Both the position numbers and the translations under genes were made by a program. From Catellatospora citrea (lineage in GTDB: Bacteria; Actinomycetota; Actinomycetes; Mycobacteriales; Micromonosporaceae), in the NCBI RefSeq assembly GCF_003610235.1, contig NZ_RAPR01000001.1, positions 6,076,001-6,140,000 on the forward strand: a stretch of 64,000 nt of DNA, given 5' to 3'. Under the pieces are notes generated by a model. That model was not told the origin of the DNA, searched no databases, and was given only the letters and a program-made list of their open reading frames with translations. Positions 16,930-25,554 of the stretch are shown in pieces (position 1 is the first letter of the stretch; the number at the start of each line of letters is the position of its first letter).

Positions 16930-17778
16930 TCAGATCGGTTGGACAACCTTCCACGATCGTTTGCTGTCGCGGCGGTTACCTCTCGATAGCCGCGACCAAC
17001 TCCAGGTTTGATCTGCCTGCAGGGCTGCGACCTGGCCGTCAGCGAGGTCAGCGCAGCCAGCAAGGTGTGGGTGCCGTTGTGCGAGTTCACCCAGGAAGGT
17101 CAGGCAAAGGTCATCTGCGTGATATCCCCGCACGTCAAGTACGTCATAGCTGCCCCCGTCGCGAACCACTTGGGCGATGGGGCTAGCACCAGTAGCGATT
17201 CCGCGAGTGGTCAGAGCCCATGAATCCGGGCCAACGGGGAACGGGAACTGTGGCTCCAACTCGCCGACCAGGCGCCAGCCGCCCTTCGGATGCTCATGGA
17301 CCGGTAGCCAGGAGAAGGCTTGACGGTTGCGACTGCTCGCCGTGGCTCCTTCCTCCCAGGGCCAGAGCCCGTTTCGGTCCGGCCATACCAACTGCTGGAA
17401 GGGCACCGGCCCTCGATAGAAGCGGTACGCCGTACCGAAGAGGGCATCGTGCCAGGAGCCGTGCACCGGCCGAAGCTGGGTGGGAAAGTCTTCAACGACC
17501 CCCTGGACCGGCTCGTTCTCCTCGGGCCAGCCCTGCTCGCGGCCGTGGTTCACGTAGTCGTTGAGCCAGTGCCGCATGCCTTTGCCATCGAGCCCGAACA
17601 TCACTGCTTCTGGGCGACGGAACGTGTGCCACAGGCCGACCGTGTACGCGAAGTCCGTCCCGCCGGCTATCCAGAACACCGACCAGCCGTGTTTCCGTAC
17701 TGTCTCGGCCGTGCCGGCATCGCGACCTGGAGCGCTTCCGCTGCAGATCAGGCACGCGCAATTCTTTGTAGTCGCCAC
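16930..17778 (-). CDS. DUF4262-like protein
   Basis: A 282-residue protein resembling DUF4262, a widespread family of unknown function. The characteristic stretch is GWSVFWIAGGTDFAYTVGL followed by W-H and RRPEAVMFGLDGKGMRHWLND. Residues 90-190 include many tryptophans (FQQLVWPDRNGLWPWEEG). The N-terminus has a CACLICSG cysteine motif and the C-terminus is basic. Longer than minimal family members, so it carries an extra C-terminal region. The start is GTG 17778. No operon partner; flanked by IS debris, so it may be acquired. Confidence 0.65.
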   Translation of the reverse strand: MATTKNCACLICSGSAPGRDAGTAETVRKHGWSVFWIAGGTDFAYTVGLWHTFRRPEAVMFGLDGKGMRHWLNDYVNHGREQGWPEENEPVQGVVEDFPTQLRPVHGSWHDALFGTAYRFYRGPVPFQQLVWPDRNGLWPWEEGATASSRNRQAFSWLPVHEHPKGGWRLVGELEPQFPFPVGPDSWALTTRGIATGASPIAQVVRDGGSYDVLDVRGYHADDLCLTFLGELAQRHPHLAGCADLADGQVAALQADQTWSWSRLSRGNRRDSKRSWKVVQPI

Positions 17779-17886
17779 CGGCCGACCCTATCCGGGCCAC
17801 CACCGGACCAGCTTCCCGCGGTTCAGGCAGTCAGGCGACGCCTGACCACCGCCAGCCGCCCGCGCGGCCTATCGATAGCTTGCCGG

Positions 17887-17930
17887 TGTCAAGCAGCTAC
17901 TGGGACGCCGATGTCAAGCATCTACCGGGA
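17887..17930 (+). repeat. Two 19-bp direct repeats, possible transposon-end remnant
   Basis: TGTCAAGCAGCTACTGGGA (17887-17905) and TGTCAAGCATCTACCGGGA (17912-17930) are 17/19 identical at 25-bp spacing. Repeated transposase-binding sites of this kind occur at the ends of IS21-like elements. No istA/istB-like gene is nearby, so this would be an orphan end. Confidence 0.35.
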
Positions 17931-17979
17931 CAGCACAAGAACGCCGGGCAGGACCTGCGGCTGCCGACAAGTCGTGTTT

Positions 17980-19341
17980 TCATGTCTGTGCCCAAGGGTC
18001 GATCCAGCGTGGTGGAGTGGTTGGTGGGTTGCGGGCCGGGATGGTGATGCTCTCATCGGTCCAGGGGCTGCCTTCGAGGTCGGGCGATAGGTGGCCGCTT
18101 TGCGGGGGCTGGTGGGGCGGGTCGGTGTTCGGGTCGAGCCACGGGTTCGGTTCGGCTGGCGGTAGCGGCACGCCGTCCGGCGGTCGGATAAGTGTGTGGC
18201 TGTCGTTCGATGAAGGTTCGTCTCGCCAAACTTCGTGGCCCTCAGCGTCGTCGGGCGTCGAGGACCACGACGCATCGCCTTCGCGCTCAGCGCTGTCGAG
18301 CGCGGCCGGTGGTAGGGGTCGGGCCGGCCGGTCGAGGTAGCGATCGAGGCTGGCTTCGAGGTGATCGGCCGGGGAGATGGACAGCTTGTTGCCCGGGTTC
18401 ATCGCGGAGTGCCGCACGCCCCAGGCACCGTTGAACGCGCCGTTGGCGGCGCCAGAGATCCAGTCGCCGGAAAGCCCGAACACAGCGTCTTGGGCGGCGC
18501 CTTCGGCCATCCCGGCGAGCGCCCCGTACCCGGCGCCCCAGGCCAGGTTCGCGGTCGTTCTGCCCGCGGCGGGCAGGATACGCCGGTTGCCGGGTAGCTG
18601 GCTGGCACCCGAGGTGAGGATCTTGCCGAAGCCGGTGTTGGCCAGCTTGCCGGCACCGGACCGTAGTACTCCACCCAGGAATCCCGCGCCGACGCCTACG
18701 GCGCCGCCGACCGCCCCGTTGATCGCGGCGGTGCGCAACTGTGTCCCGTCCAGCGACCGGCGGTGACCCTCCGCGAGTTGGATCAGCTGGGCGAGCAGGG
18801 TGAAGCCGACCTGTGCGAGGATCGATTCGGCGACCCGGGTCACGGCGATGCTGATCGCGCGGCGCAGTACCTGTAGGAGCAACGTCCGGGTCACGGCGAT
18901 GTCGGCGGCAGCTTTCGCCGCGCCGCCGAACAGCCACATCGCCACGTCGATCATCAACTGCACCCACAGCACCACCAGGCAGCCGATGATCGTGACCCGT
19001 AGCGTCTCGATCTCGTTGGCCAACTCCTCCAAAGAGTCGGCTGCCGAGTCACAGCAGGCAGCCAGGACCGGCAGGATCGCCGACTCGTCCTGCGGCCCCG
19101 CGCCGACCAGCCCCGTCACATAGTCGTCGAAGGCCCGCCGGGTCCCGCCCTCCGACCCTCCATCCACCAGGCGCTTGACTAAGACCACCTGCTCGGAGCA
19201 GGAGCGGACAGTTTGAGCTGCCTCGCGCCAGACTGCCGCCTCGGCACGTAGAGCGGTCTCGTCACCGGTCGGCCACTTGTTGCCGACCAGGATCATCAAC
19301 AGGTTCTGCAGTTCCGGCGGAACATGATGCGCGTCTATCAC
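17980..19341 (-). CDS. WXG100-like/secretion-domain protein with glycine-rich core, no toxin domain
   Basis: A 453-residue protein with the layout of the N-terminal part of type VII-secreted polymorphic toxins: a helical start with PTGDETALRAEAAVWREAA (residues about 24-42), a hydrophobic pair of helices (IIGCLVVLWVQLMIDVAMWLF, about 113-135), then a Gly/Ala-rich segment (AAINGAVGGAVGVGAGFLGG) and GFGKILTSGASQLPG. The last 130 residues are Pro/Asp-rich and disordered. No toxin or nuclease domain follows, so either the effector has been lost or the protein is structural. It is translationally coupled to the upstream small helical gene (GTGA overlap at 19338-19341). Confidence 0.6.
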   Translation of the reverse strand: MIDAHHVPPELQNLLMILVGNKWPTGDETALRAEAAVWREAAQTVRSCSEQVVLVKRLVDGGSEGGTRRAFDDYVTGLVGAGPQDESAILPVLAACCDSAADSLEELANEIETLRVTIIGCLVVLWVQLMIDVAMWLFGGAAKAAADIAVTRTLLLQVLRRAISIAVTRVAESILAQVGFTLLAQLIQLAEGHRRSLDGTQLRTAAINGAVGGAVGVGAGFLGGVLRSGAGKLANTGFGKILTSGASQLPGNRRILPAAGRTTANLAWGAGYGALAGMAEGAAQDAVFGLSGDWISGAANGAFNGAWGVRHSAMNPGNKLSISPADHLEASLDRYLDRPARPLPPAALDSAEREGDASWSSTPDDAEGHEVWRDEPSSNDSHTLIRPPDGVPLPPAEPNPWLDPNTDPPHQPPQSGHLSPDLEGSPWTDESITIPARNPPTTPPRWIDPWAQT

Positions 19342-19787
19342 ATCCTGTCCAGCGGTAACCGCGGCGCCAGCGACCGCGCCACCGTGACCGCGTCCTGCTC
19401 GGTGTCGACGAAGGCTTGGCTGGCCTGCTGCAGCTTGTCTGCCATGTCGCGTAGCACCTCGGGCAGTTTCTCCATCGCCTGTATCAGGGCATGGCGGGGT
19501 TCAGCGAACACCGTTTCGAAACTCTGCCCCAGCCCGGGATCATCGCCCCACGGCGTGGGTCCGGACCGGTACACCGCCCTGTCCACCAGCCGCGCCGCGC
19601 CAGCGGCCTCCCCAGCCGCTTCGCTGGCCACGGCGGCCGCCGTGCGCAGTGCGTCGGTATCCACTGCCAGCAAGCCGGACAGGCCCGGGCCTCCGGAAAC
19701 CTCCGGAGCTGACGAGTCGATACCCGGGGCCGTGACTGGGGCGTTGCGGTAGCCGCCCACCGGACCGGGAACTGACGAAGTAGCCAC
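19338..19787 (-). CDS. Small helical WXG100/ESAT-6-like partner protein
   Basis: A 149-residue, mainly helical protein with an Ala-rich helix (LRTAAAVASEAAGEAAGAAR), a turn containing TPWGDDPGLGQSFE, and a second helix (MEKLPEVLRDMADKLQQASQ). This hairpin plan with W-G in the turn resembles WXG100 or type VII secretion chaperone-like proteins, but it is longer than classical ESAT-6. It starts at GTG 19787 and its stop overlaps the start of the large partner. The two probably form a secreted or complex-forming pair. Confidence 0.55.
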   Translation of the reverse strand: MATSSVPGPVGGYRNAPVTAPGIDSSAPEVSGGPGLSGLLAVDTDALRTAAAVASEAAGEAAGAARLVDRAVYRSGPTPWGDDPGLGQSFETVFAEPRHALIQAMEKLPEVLRDMADKLQQASQAFVDTEQDAVTVARSLAPRLPLDRM

Positions 19788-20312
19788 AGGTTGCCCCTAA
19801 TCTAGCTGGACAGCGGCCCGACCGGGAGCCGCCTCACCCAGCACAGCATGTAGCCCCGCATGCCCGAAACCAGCCTTGACGACACCTATACGCGCAACCG
19901 CGCGATTTTGACGAGTGCTTGATTCTCCGATCCGGAACAGACGATCCGGTCAATGGCAGATACCGATCGGATTGTCGGCTGCTGGCGACAATCCCGGATG
20001 CTCGACCAGCGAGGCGTCATACGCCGTCGGCTGTGGGGTCAGCCCCGTCGAGGCTTCCTCAGGCAAGATCCATCGCCTGAGGCTCAACCGAGGAGGCGAC
20101 AGGTGGGCCAACGCGGCGCTTTCCGGATGACGCTACGCCGCTTGCGCTGGGACGCACGAACCTGTGATTACCTCTCCCGATGCATCGCTCCAGGTTGCCG
20201 GCAGACCGCGGTGGCCAGGAAACCAGACCTGAGAAGCCCGCTAGATAGCGAGGTCAGCGGGTTAGATGCCGGTTGTGGTGTGGCCGTACGACATGGTCGC
20301 CCCACCTGCGGG
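19788..20312 (+). other. Intergenic segment
   Basis: About 525 bases with no credible gene. It contains an A/T-richer patch near 19900-19935. No hairpin strong enough to call was seen. Confidence 0.4.
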
Positions 20313-20774
20313 TCAGGAAGCACGCACGTGCAGAGACCTGACGGCATCGACGAGAGGCGCCAGCTCCGCGTCTGTGGCTGCCGCGTCCATCGCCTCCCGT
20401 AGGGCCGTGTCATTGGTGGGTCGGGCCTGCGCGAGCAGCTGCAGGCCAGCCTCGGTGACGTTGGTGTAGATTCCGCGCCGATCGGTCGGGCACAGGTACC
20501 GCTCCAGCAGACCTTTATCCTCCAGGCGGGTGACCAGCCGAGTAGTGGCGCTCTTGCTGAGGGAAACCGTGTCGGAGACCTCCTTCATCTGCAGGTGCCC
20601 ACCTACTCCGTTGTGCTGACGGCTGAGGACGTCGAGCAGAGAGTACTCACGCACGCTGAGATCGTGCTCACTCTGCAGAGCGCGCTCGATGTGCGCCTCG
20701 ATCCTGCCGTGCAGCAGGGCGAGCGCACACCAGCCTTGGGCCAAGGCAGTGAGCTCGGAGCCTGCCTGTGTCAT
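20313..20774 (-). CDS. MarR-family transcriptional regulator
   Basis: A 153-residue winged-helix regulator. The core is LSVREYSLLDVLSRQHN, then MKEVSDTVSLSKSATTRLV as the recognition region and RLEDKGLLERYLCPTDRRG as the wing with the family DxR signature. ATG 20774 was chosen, with GGAGG eight bases upstream; the frame is open further back but would cover the operator. It is divergent from an MFS efflux gene across 131 bp, the standard repressor/pump pairing, so it probably represses the pump and itself. Confidence 0.85.
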   Translation of the reverse strand: MTQAGSELTALAQGWCALALLHGRIEAHIERALQSEHDLSVREYSLLDVLSRQHNGVGGHLQMKEVSDTVSLSKSATTRLVTRLEDKGLLERYLCPTDRRGIYTNVTEAGLQLLAQARPTNDTALREAMDAAATDAELAPLVDAVRSLHVRAS

Positions 20775-20831
20775 GGGTCCTCCGTCCCGAAGCGCATTCT
20801 GAGTATAAGCCCACACCGAGATAGGCCGCGT

Positions 20832-20854
20832 TTGCAGATATGACGCGTCTGCAA
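20832..20854. promoter_or_regulatory. Candidate MarR operator in the divergent promoter
   Basis: TTGCAGA (20832-20838) and TCTGCAA (20848-20854) form a perfect 7-bp inverted repeat with a 9-bp spacer, between the MarR and MFS genes. On the minus strand TATACT near 20795 could be the marR -10 box. Confidence 0.5.
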
Positions 20855-20905
20855 CTAACGTCGGCGCGCAACACGCAACAACAGACATCGGGAAGGGGCT
20901 GCTTC

Positions 20906-22108
20906 ATGCCACTCGCACTTCTGGCCCTCGCGATCGGGGCCTTCGGCATCGGCACCACAGAGTTCGTGATCATGGGGTTGCTGCCCCAGGTCTCCCGCGA
21001 CTTCGGGGTCACCATCCCCACCGGCGGACTGCTCGTCACCGGGTACGCCCTCGGCGTCGTTGCGGGGGCTCCCCTGATGACCGCACTGGGCACCAAGATC
21101 CCGCGCAAGCGGATGCTCATGATCTTGATGGGCCTGTTCGTCGCCGGCAACATACTGTCCGCCCTCGCGCCGACGTTCACCGTCATGCTCATCGGCCGGG
21201 TCCTCGCCTCCCTGGCCCACGGAGCGTTCTTCGGCATCGGCTCGGTCGTCGCCGCAGACCTCGTCGCCAAGGACAAGAAGGCCGGCGCGATCTCGATGAT
21301 GTTCACCGGACTCACCGTCGCCAACGTCATCGGCGTACCACTCGGTACACTGGTCGGACAGACCGCAGGATGGCGCGTCACATTCGCCATCGTCGCCGCG
21401 ATCGGACTGATAGGCCTCGCCGGGGTCGCCCGCCTCGTCCCCGACCTGCCCAAGCCCCAGGGCGTTCGCCTACGCCACGAACTGGCCGTGTTCAAAAACG
21501 TCCAAGTCCTGCTCGCCATGGCCATGACCGTGCTCGGCTTCGGCGGAGTCTTCGCCGCCATCACCTACATCGCACCGATGATGACGCACGTCGCCGGATT
21601 TACCGACGGGTCCGTCACCTGGCTGCTGGTCCTGTTCGGCCTCGGCATGGTCGCCGGCAACCTACTCGGCGGCAAGTTCGCCGACCGCGCCCTGATGCCC
21701 ATGCTGTACACCTCGCTCGGGTCCCTCGCGATCGTCCTCAGCCTGTTCGCCTACACCGCCCACCACAAGAGCGCAGCCGCAGTGACCATCACCCTGATCG
21801 GCGCACTCGGATTCGCCACCGTCCCACCCCTGCAGAAACGCGTCCTCGACCAGGCATACGACGCTCCGACGCTTGCCTCGGCCGTCAACATCGGCGCCTT
21901 CAACCTCGGCAACGCCCTGGCCGCCTGGCTCGGCGGCCTGGTCATCGACGCAGGACTCGGCTACACGGCCCCCAACTGGGTCGGCGCGACCCTTGCCGCC
22001 AGCGCCCTCGCGCTCGCCGTCCTGTCCGCCGGCACGGAGCATCGTAAAGACGCCGCCACCGTCGTAGCCCGCCCACCGTCAACACAAGCCCTGACGGTTC
22101 AACGCTGA
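20906..22108 (+). CDS. MFS transporter, DHA1-type drug or sugar efflux
   Basis: A 400-residue, 12-segment permease resembling AraJ/Cmx-like efflux proteins. It opens with LALAIGAFGIGTTEFVIMGL, the signature of that subgroup, and has GYALGVVAGAP in segment 2 with the loop motif GTKIPRKRMLM (motif A-like). ATG 20906 with GGAAGGGG upstream is preferred over the longer frame from 20840, which would run through the operator. It probably exports a hydrophobic compound sensed by the adjacent MarR regulator. Substrate unknown. Confidence 0.85.
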   Translation: MPLALLALAIGAFGIGTTEFVIMGLLPQVSRDFGVTIPTGGLLVTGYALGVVAGAPLMTALGTKIPRKRMLMILMGLFVAGNILSALAPTFTVMLIGRVLASLAHGAFFGIGSVVAADLVAKDKKAGAISMMFTGLTVANVIGVPLGTLVGQTAGWRVTFAIVAAIGLIGLAGVARLVPDLPKPQGVRLRHELAVFKNVQVLLAMAMTVLGFGGVFAAITYIAPMMTHVAGFTDGSVTWLLVLFGLGMVAGNLLGGKFADRALMPMLYTSLGSLAIVLSLFAYTAHHKSAAAVTITLIGALGFATVPPLQKRVLDQAYDAPTLASAVNIGAFNLGNALAAWLGGLVIDAGLGYTAPNWVGATLAASALALAVLSAGTEHRKDAATVVARPPSTQALTVQR

Positions 22109-22247
22109 CCACGCCGTGCCTGAGCGCTCGTTAAATGAGCTTGCGCCGACCTCATTTCCGCTGGTGATTCTGGGTTGACAACGAGAACGCGGACAGCCCG
22201 TTAGGCGGCGTTGGGCGAGAGCGACGAGCGGTTCGTTCACGCGCTGC

Positions 22248-22291
22248 GGCTCCCGCACATTGACACCTTCCGGCAGACGAGTGCGGGAGCC
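22248..22291. terminator. Hairpin between convergent MFS and hydrolase genes
   Basis: A perfect 11-bp inverted repeat (GGCTCCCGCAC 22248-22258, GTGCGGGAGCC 22281-22291) with a 22-nt loop lies between convergent genes. Probably a bidirectional terminator. Confidence 0.5.
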
Positions 22292-22355
22292 CATCCATCA
22301 TCGGCTGGCTCGGTTGCTACATGAAGCCCAAGACCGCCGGGCCAACAACCCGGAA

Positions 22356-23372
22356 CTACATGGGGGAGCTGCCCTCATAAAGCGCGAAGTAGCGCGGATA
22401 GAACCGCCGAGCAGCACCGCCGCTTTTTGTCGGGCCGACGATGTCATGAGTCAAGCCTTGCCCGCTAGGGACGATGTCCTTGACGAACGACGCGCCAGTA
22501 TCGGCAGCCAGCGCGGCTGGCAGGTCCTGAGCCGTCGGCAGGTCGATGGACGTGTCGTCGACCGAGGTGACGACGGCAACCGCCTGCAGCGACGAGCGCT
22601 GCGGTTTGTCGGGATAGTTCTTGACGATCCGCAGGTACTGTGTTAGCGCGTGGAAGGACTGTCCATCGCCGTTGATGTGATCGGGCAGCAGGCCGAAACC
22701 GAAGAGAACCGTCAGTGGCTTGACGGCGAAGGCCGGAGCGTGAGCCGACGCGGGCTGGTAGAACGGCGACAACACCATCAAGCGGTCGACCGCGTCACCC
22801 CGGTACTCGGCCAGCCAGGTGGCCAGAACGCCGCCGCCCGACTGACCGATCACGCCGACCTCCTCCCCCAGACCCGCAGCTATGTTCAAGCTCTCGTTGG
22901 CGTAGGTGACCAGCTCGTCCGCAGTCACGTCGGCGTGCGCCAGCTTGTCGATCACACCGTGGCGCGGTGCCCGCGGCACGTAGACGTTGTAGCCCTTGTC
23001 GAAGAAAAATTGGGCAAGTTCAGCTACCTGGTCCGGACACGCGGTGTACCCGTGCAGCATCAGCACCGTCTTGGCACGCTTCAGGCCATGTGAGCGCAAC
23101 AGGCTGCGGCACGAGGGTTGCACCTCGGTGTTCGTCTCGTCGGCCGAGACGACGGCCTGCGCCGCCGACTCGGCTGCCTGGAACGACAACGTGCGCGGTG
23201 TCGCCCTCTGCAGGCTCTCCTTGCCCAGAGGCCACAGGAAAACGGCTGCGATCAGCAGCACAACCACGCCGGCGATGGCGCCGGCACGGCGCAATGGCGA
23301 GCGTCGCCGCCGCTCCGGGACGCTGGGCGAACCCGGCTCCGGATTCGTGGTGGCAGTGGTATCTTGCGTCAC
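22356..23372 (-). CDS. Membrane-anchored alpha/beta hydrolase
   Basis: A 338-residue protein. After a basic N-terminus (RRRRSPLRR) one membrane segment (AGAIAGVVVLLIAAVFLWPLG) places the enzyme outside the cell or on the membrane face. The hydrolase core has the oxyanion strand TVLMLHGYTACPDQ and the nucleophile elbow VIGQSGGGVLA with Ser in G-x-S-x-G. A His near THDIV towards the C-terminus could complete the triad. Esterase or lipase activity is inferred; substrate unknown. GTG 23372 was chosen because AGGAG stands eight bases upstream; ATG 23459 in the same frame is possible. Convergent with the MFS gene. Confidence 0.7.
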   Translation of the reverse strand: MTQDTTATTNPEPGSPSVPERRRRSPLRRAGAIAGVVVLLIAAVFLWPLGKESLQRATPRTLSFQAAESAAQAVVSADETNTEVQPSCRSLLRSHGLKRAKTVLMLHGYTACPDQVAELAQFFFDKGYNVYVPRAPRHGVIDKLAHADVTADELVTYANESLNIAAGLGEEVGVIGQSGGGVLATWLAEYRGDAVDRLMVLSPFYQPASAHAPAFAVKPLTVLFGFGLLPDHINGDGQSFHALTQYLRIVKNYPDKPQRSSLQAVAVVTSVDDTSIDLPTAQDLPAALAADTGASFVKDIVPSGQGLTHDIVGPTKSGGAARRFYPRYFALYEGSSPM

Positions 23373-23702
23373 TTCTTGAGCTCCTACATGTTCGTACAGC
23401 AGCTGTGGCGCTGTTTCGAGCGTGGTCACGCGAACGCGCGGCTCCGATTGCCGCTCCATTGCGGTGATGATGACCCCATTTGTACGACGGATGGCTCTGC
23501 TACCAGGTTCACGTAGATGCGCAGCGCCGCACGCCCGCAGGGGTGATGCCTCACCGGCGCTTGACCCCCGGCTGTTGGACACCAGGGACAGGAGTCCTGT
23601 GGACGCTGTGCGCCGAGCGTTGACATGATCGACGCAGACTTGAGCAATGAGATCATCGCCCCGCTCACGTTCGTGACTGCCTGCGAAGTCGGCGTTTGCT
23701 GG

Positions 23703-23925
23703 TTCCGGTTCCCTCCGTGGGTGATTCGTGGCCGCCGTACGGTGCACCTGCGGTTCAGCCTGTCGTACCGCGATGTCGAGGAGCTGTTGATCGAGCGCGG
23801 GGTCGAGGCTGATCACGACACGGTCTACCGGTGGGTGCAGCGATTCTCTGCGCTGCTCGCCGACGTGGCGGGGTTCTGTCGGCACCCGCCGGGTGACAGA
23901 TGGTTCGTCGACGAGACCTGGCAGG
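23703..23925 (+). pseudogene. IS6-family transposase N-terminal fragment
   Basis: The fragment begins FRFPPWVI and continues HLRFSLSYRDVEELLIERG and DHDTVYRWVQRFSALLADV, then GDRWFVDETW with the first catalytic Asp, all typical of the IS6/IS26 group. It breaks off at the DET motif and joins an IS110 fragment. The other catalytic residues are absent. Confidence 0.75.
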
Positions 23926-24276
23926 ATCGACCGCCGCGAAGATCCTCGCCGAAGCCGCAGGCGTCAAAGGTTTCGCTAATCGTCCGCCTTCGCGATGCAC
24001 GCCGGCACAGCCCCCATCCCCGTCTGGACGGGCAACCGGACGCGCCATCGCCTCAACCGCAGCGGCAACCGGCAGCTCAACACCGCTCTTCATCGCATCG
24101 CCGTAACACAACTGAGGGTCCACCCACCCACCAAAGCCCTGGTCGAACGCCAGGTAAGCCAGGGCAACTCCCGACCCGAGGCACTGCGAGTCCTGCGCCG
24201 CCACCTTGCCGACATCGTCTACCACCGACTCCGAAAGGCCGAAGCCACCGGGCCTACCGACCTCGCCTTGACATAG
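23926..24276 (+). pseudogene. IS110-family transposase C-terminal fragment
   Basis: Starts STAAKILAEAAGVKGF, shifts frame near 23975, and continues AGTAPIPVWTGNRTRHRLNR with the conserved Ser-containing motif (SGNRQLNTALHRIAVTQLR) of the IS110 Transposase_20 domain. It ends LRRHLADIVYHRLRKAE. The N-terminal DEDD catalytic half is missing. It abuts the IS6 fragment with no gap. Confidence 0.7.
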
Positions 24277-24284
24277 GAGATTCA

Positions 24285-24338
24285 CGAGGTCTCCGGTTTC
24301 GTACTTCGTGGTCGTTGAACGGTCTACCGGAGACCTCG
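24285..24338. terminator. Large hairpin at the 3' end of the gene at 24324
   Basis: A perfect 13-bp inverted repeat (CGAGGTCTCCGGT 24285-24297, ACCGGAGACCTCG 24326-24338) encloses 28 nt. It overlaps the last codons of the minus-strand gene and separates it from the IS110 fragment. Probably a terminator. Confidence 0.45.
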
Positions 24339-24737
24339 CCGATCATCGATCAGCGACACGCTGATCCGCGGCCGTGGCACCGTCACGCTGAGCCAGTCAG
24401 GTGGGATGGCCACCGCTGCACAGTCGGAGATGTCGAGATTCGTGACGAACGTGCCGGTCGGGTCGAGGCTGACCTCACCCACCACATCGCCGGCCGCCTC
24501 CAGCCAAAGCATCTGCGGGCCCGACGACCCGGCTGGGGCGGTCAGGACGAATCGGCACCCAGGCGTGCAGTCACAGCAGCCGTGGAACCGCTGACCCAAC
24601 AACGAGGCCGCGAGTTCAGGCTCGATCATGTCGACCAGGATTGTGGCCACGATCTCAGTCGCCTGGGGAAACACTTGGATCAACAAAGGCGCGCCAGGAT
24701 CGGGCCCATCACGGGCTGGAAGCGCGAGCGCTGACAC
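24324..24737 (-). CDS. Hypothetical Cys-rich protein
   Basis: A 137-residue protein, not recognised. The centre has a dense cysteine motif, FHGCCDCTPGCRFVL, which may bind a metal, followed by beta-rich sequence (LWLEAAGDVVGEVSLDPTG, FVTNLDISDC). The composition looks like protein rather than a shadow frame, but GTG 24737 has no good ribosome site and no neighbour supports it. It lies between IS debris and an ABC operon. Confidence 0.4.
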   Translation of the reverse strand: MSALALPARDGPDPGAPLLIQVFPQATEIVATILVDMIEPELAASLLGQRFHGCCDCTPGCRFVLTAPAGSSGPQMLWLEAAGDVVGEVSLDPTGTFVTNLDISDCAAVAIPPDWLSVTVPRPRISVSLIDDRRGLR

Positions 24738-24804
24738 GGACGCAGCGTAGTCCGCGACTCATCAACTCACCGAAGTACCAACCGACCGACTTCTGAAACG
24801 CGGC

Positions 24805-25554
24805 CTAGAAGACCTGGGACAGGAACTGGCGTAGCCGTGGGTGCTCGGGGGCCTCGAAGATCGCTTCAGGGGGAGCGGCCTCCAGCACCACACCGTGGTC
24901 CATGAAGGCGACCCGGTCGGCCACCTCGCGGGCGAAGCCCATCTCATGGGTGACCACCAGCATCGTCATTCCGCCTGCGGACAGGTCCGCCATCAGCGAC
25001 AGCACACCCTTGACCAGCTCGGGGTCCAGTGCCGAGGTGGCCTCGTCGAAGAGCATCACCTGTGGCTGCAACGCCAGTGCCCGGGCGATGGCCACGCGCT
25101 GTTGCTGGCCACCGGACAGTTGCGCGGGCCGGGCCTCAGCCTTTGCAGCGAGACCCACTCGGTCAAGCTCGTGGCGAGCCAACGCCGCCGCCTGGTCTTC
25201 GGGTATCTTGCGGATCCGCCGCAGCGCCAGCGTGACGTTGCGCAGCACGCTCATGTGTGGGAAGAGGTTGAACTGCTGGAACACCATCCCGACCCGCTGC
25301 CGCAGCTGGTCCGGGTTGTCGCCGAGGACGCTGCGGCCGTCGAGAAGCACGTCGCCGTGGTCCGGCTCGATCAGGCGGTTGATCGTGCGCAGCAGGGTGG
25401 ACTTTCCGGAGCCAGACGGGCCGATCACGCAGGTCGTGGTGCCGCGCGGTACATCCAGGTTGACGCCGCGCAGCACCTGGTTGGCTCCGAACGCCAATGT
25501 AATGTCCCGGACGCCCATGCTGACCGAGGTGCTCGTGCTGGCCGAAATGGTCAT
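24805..25554 (-). CDS. Amino-acid-type ABC importer ATPase
   Basis: A 249-residue ATPase of the GlnQ/HisP polar amino acid class. Walker A is GPSGSGKSTLLRTIN, the Q-loop is VGMVFQQFNLFPHM, the signature is LSGGQQQRVAIARAL, Walker B is VMLFDEATSALDPE and the H-loop is VVTHEMGFA. ATG 25554 overlaps the permease stop by four bases, with GAAGGGA upstream. It is the last gene of an operon whose leader carries a SAM-IV riboswitch, so the imported solute is probably a sulfur amino acid such as cystine or a methionine derivative (inference). Confidence 0.9.
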   Translation of the reverse strand: MTISASTSTSVSMGVRDITLAFGANQVLRGVNLDVPRGTTTCVIGPSGSGKSTLLRTINRLIEPDHGDVLLDGRSVLGDNPDQLRQRVGMVFQQFNLFPHMSVLRNVTLALRRIRKIPEDQAAALARHELDRVGLAAKAEARPAQLSGGQQQRVAIARALALQPQVMLFDEATSALDPELVKGVLSLMADLSAGGMTMLVVTHEMGFAREVADRVAFMDHGVVLEAAPPEAIFEAPEHPRLRQFLSQVF

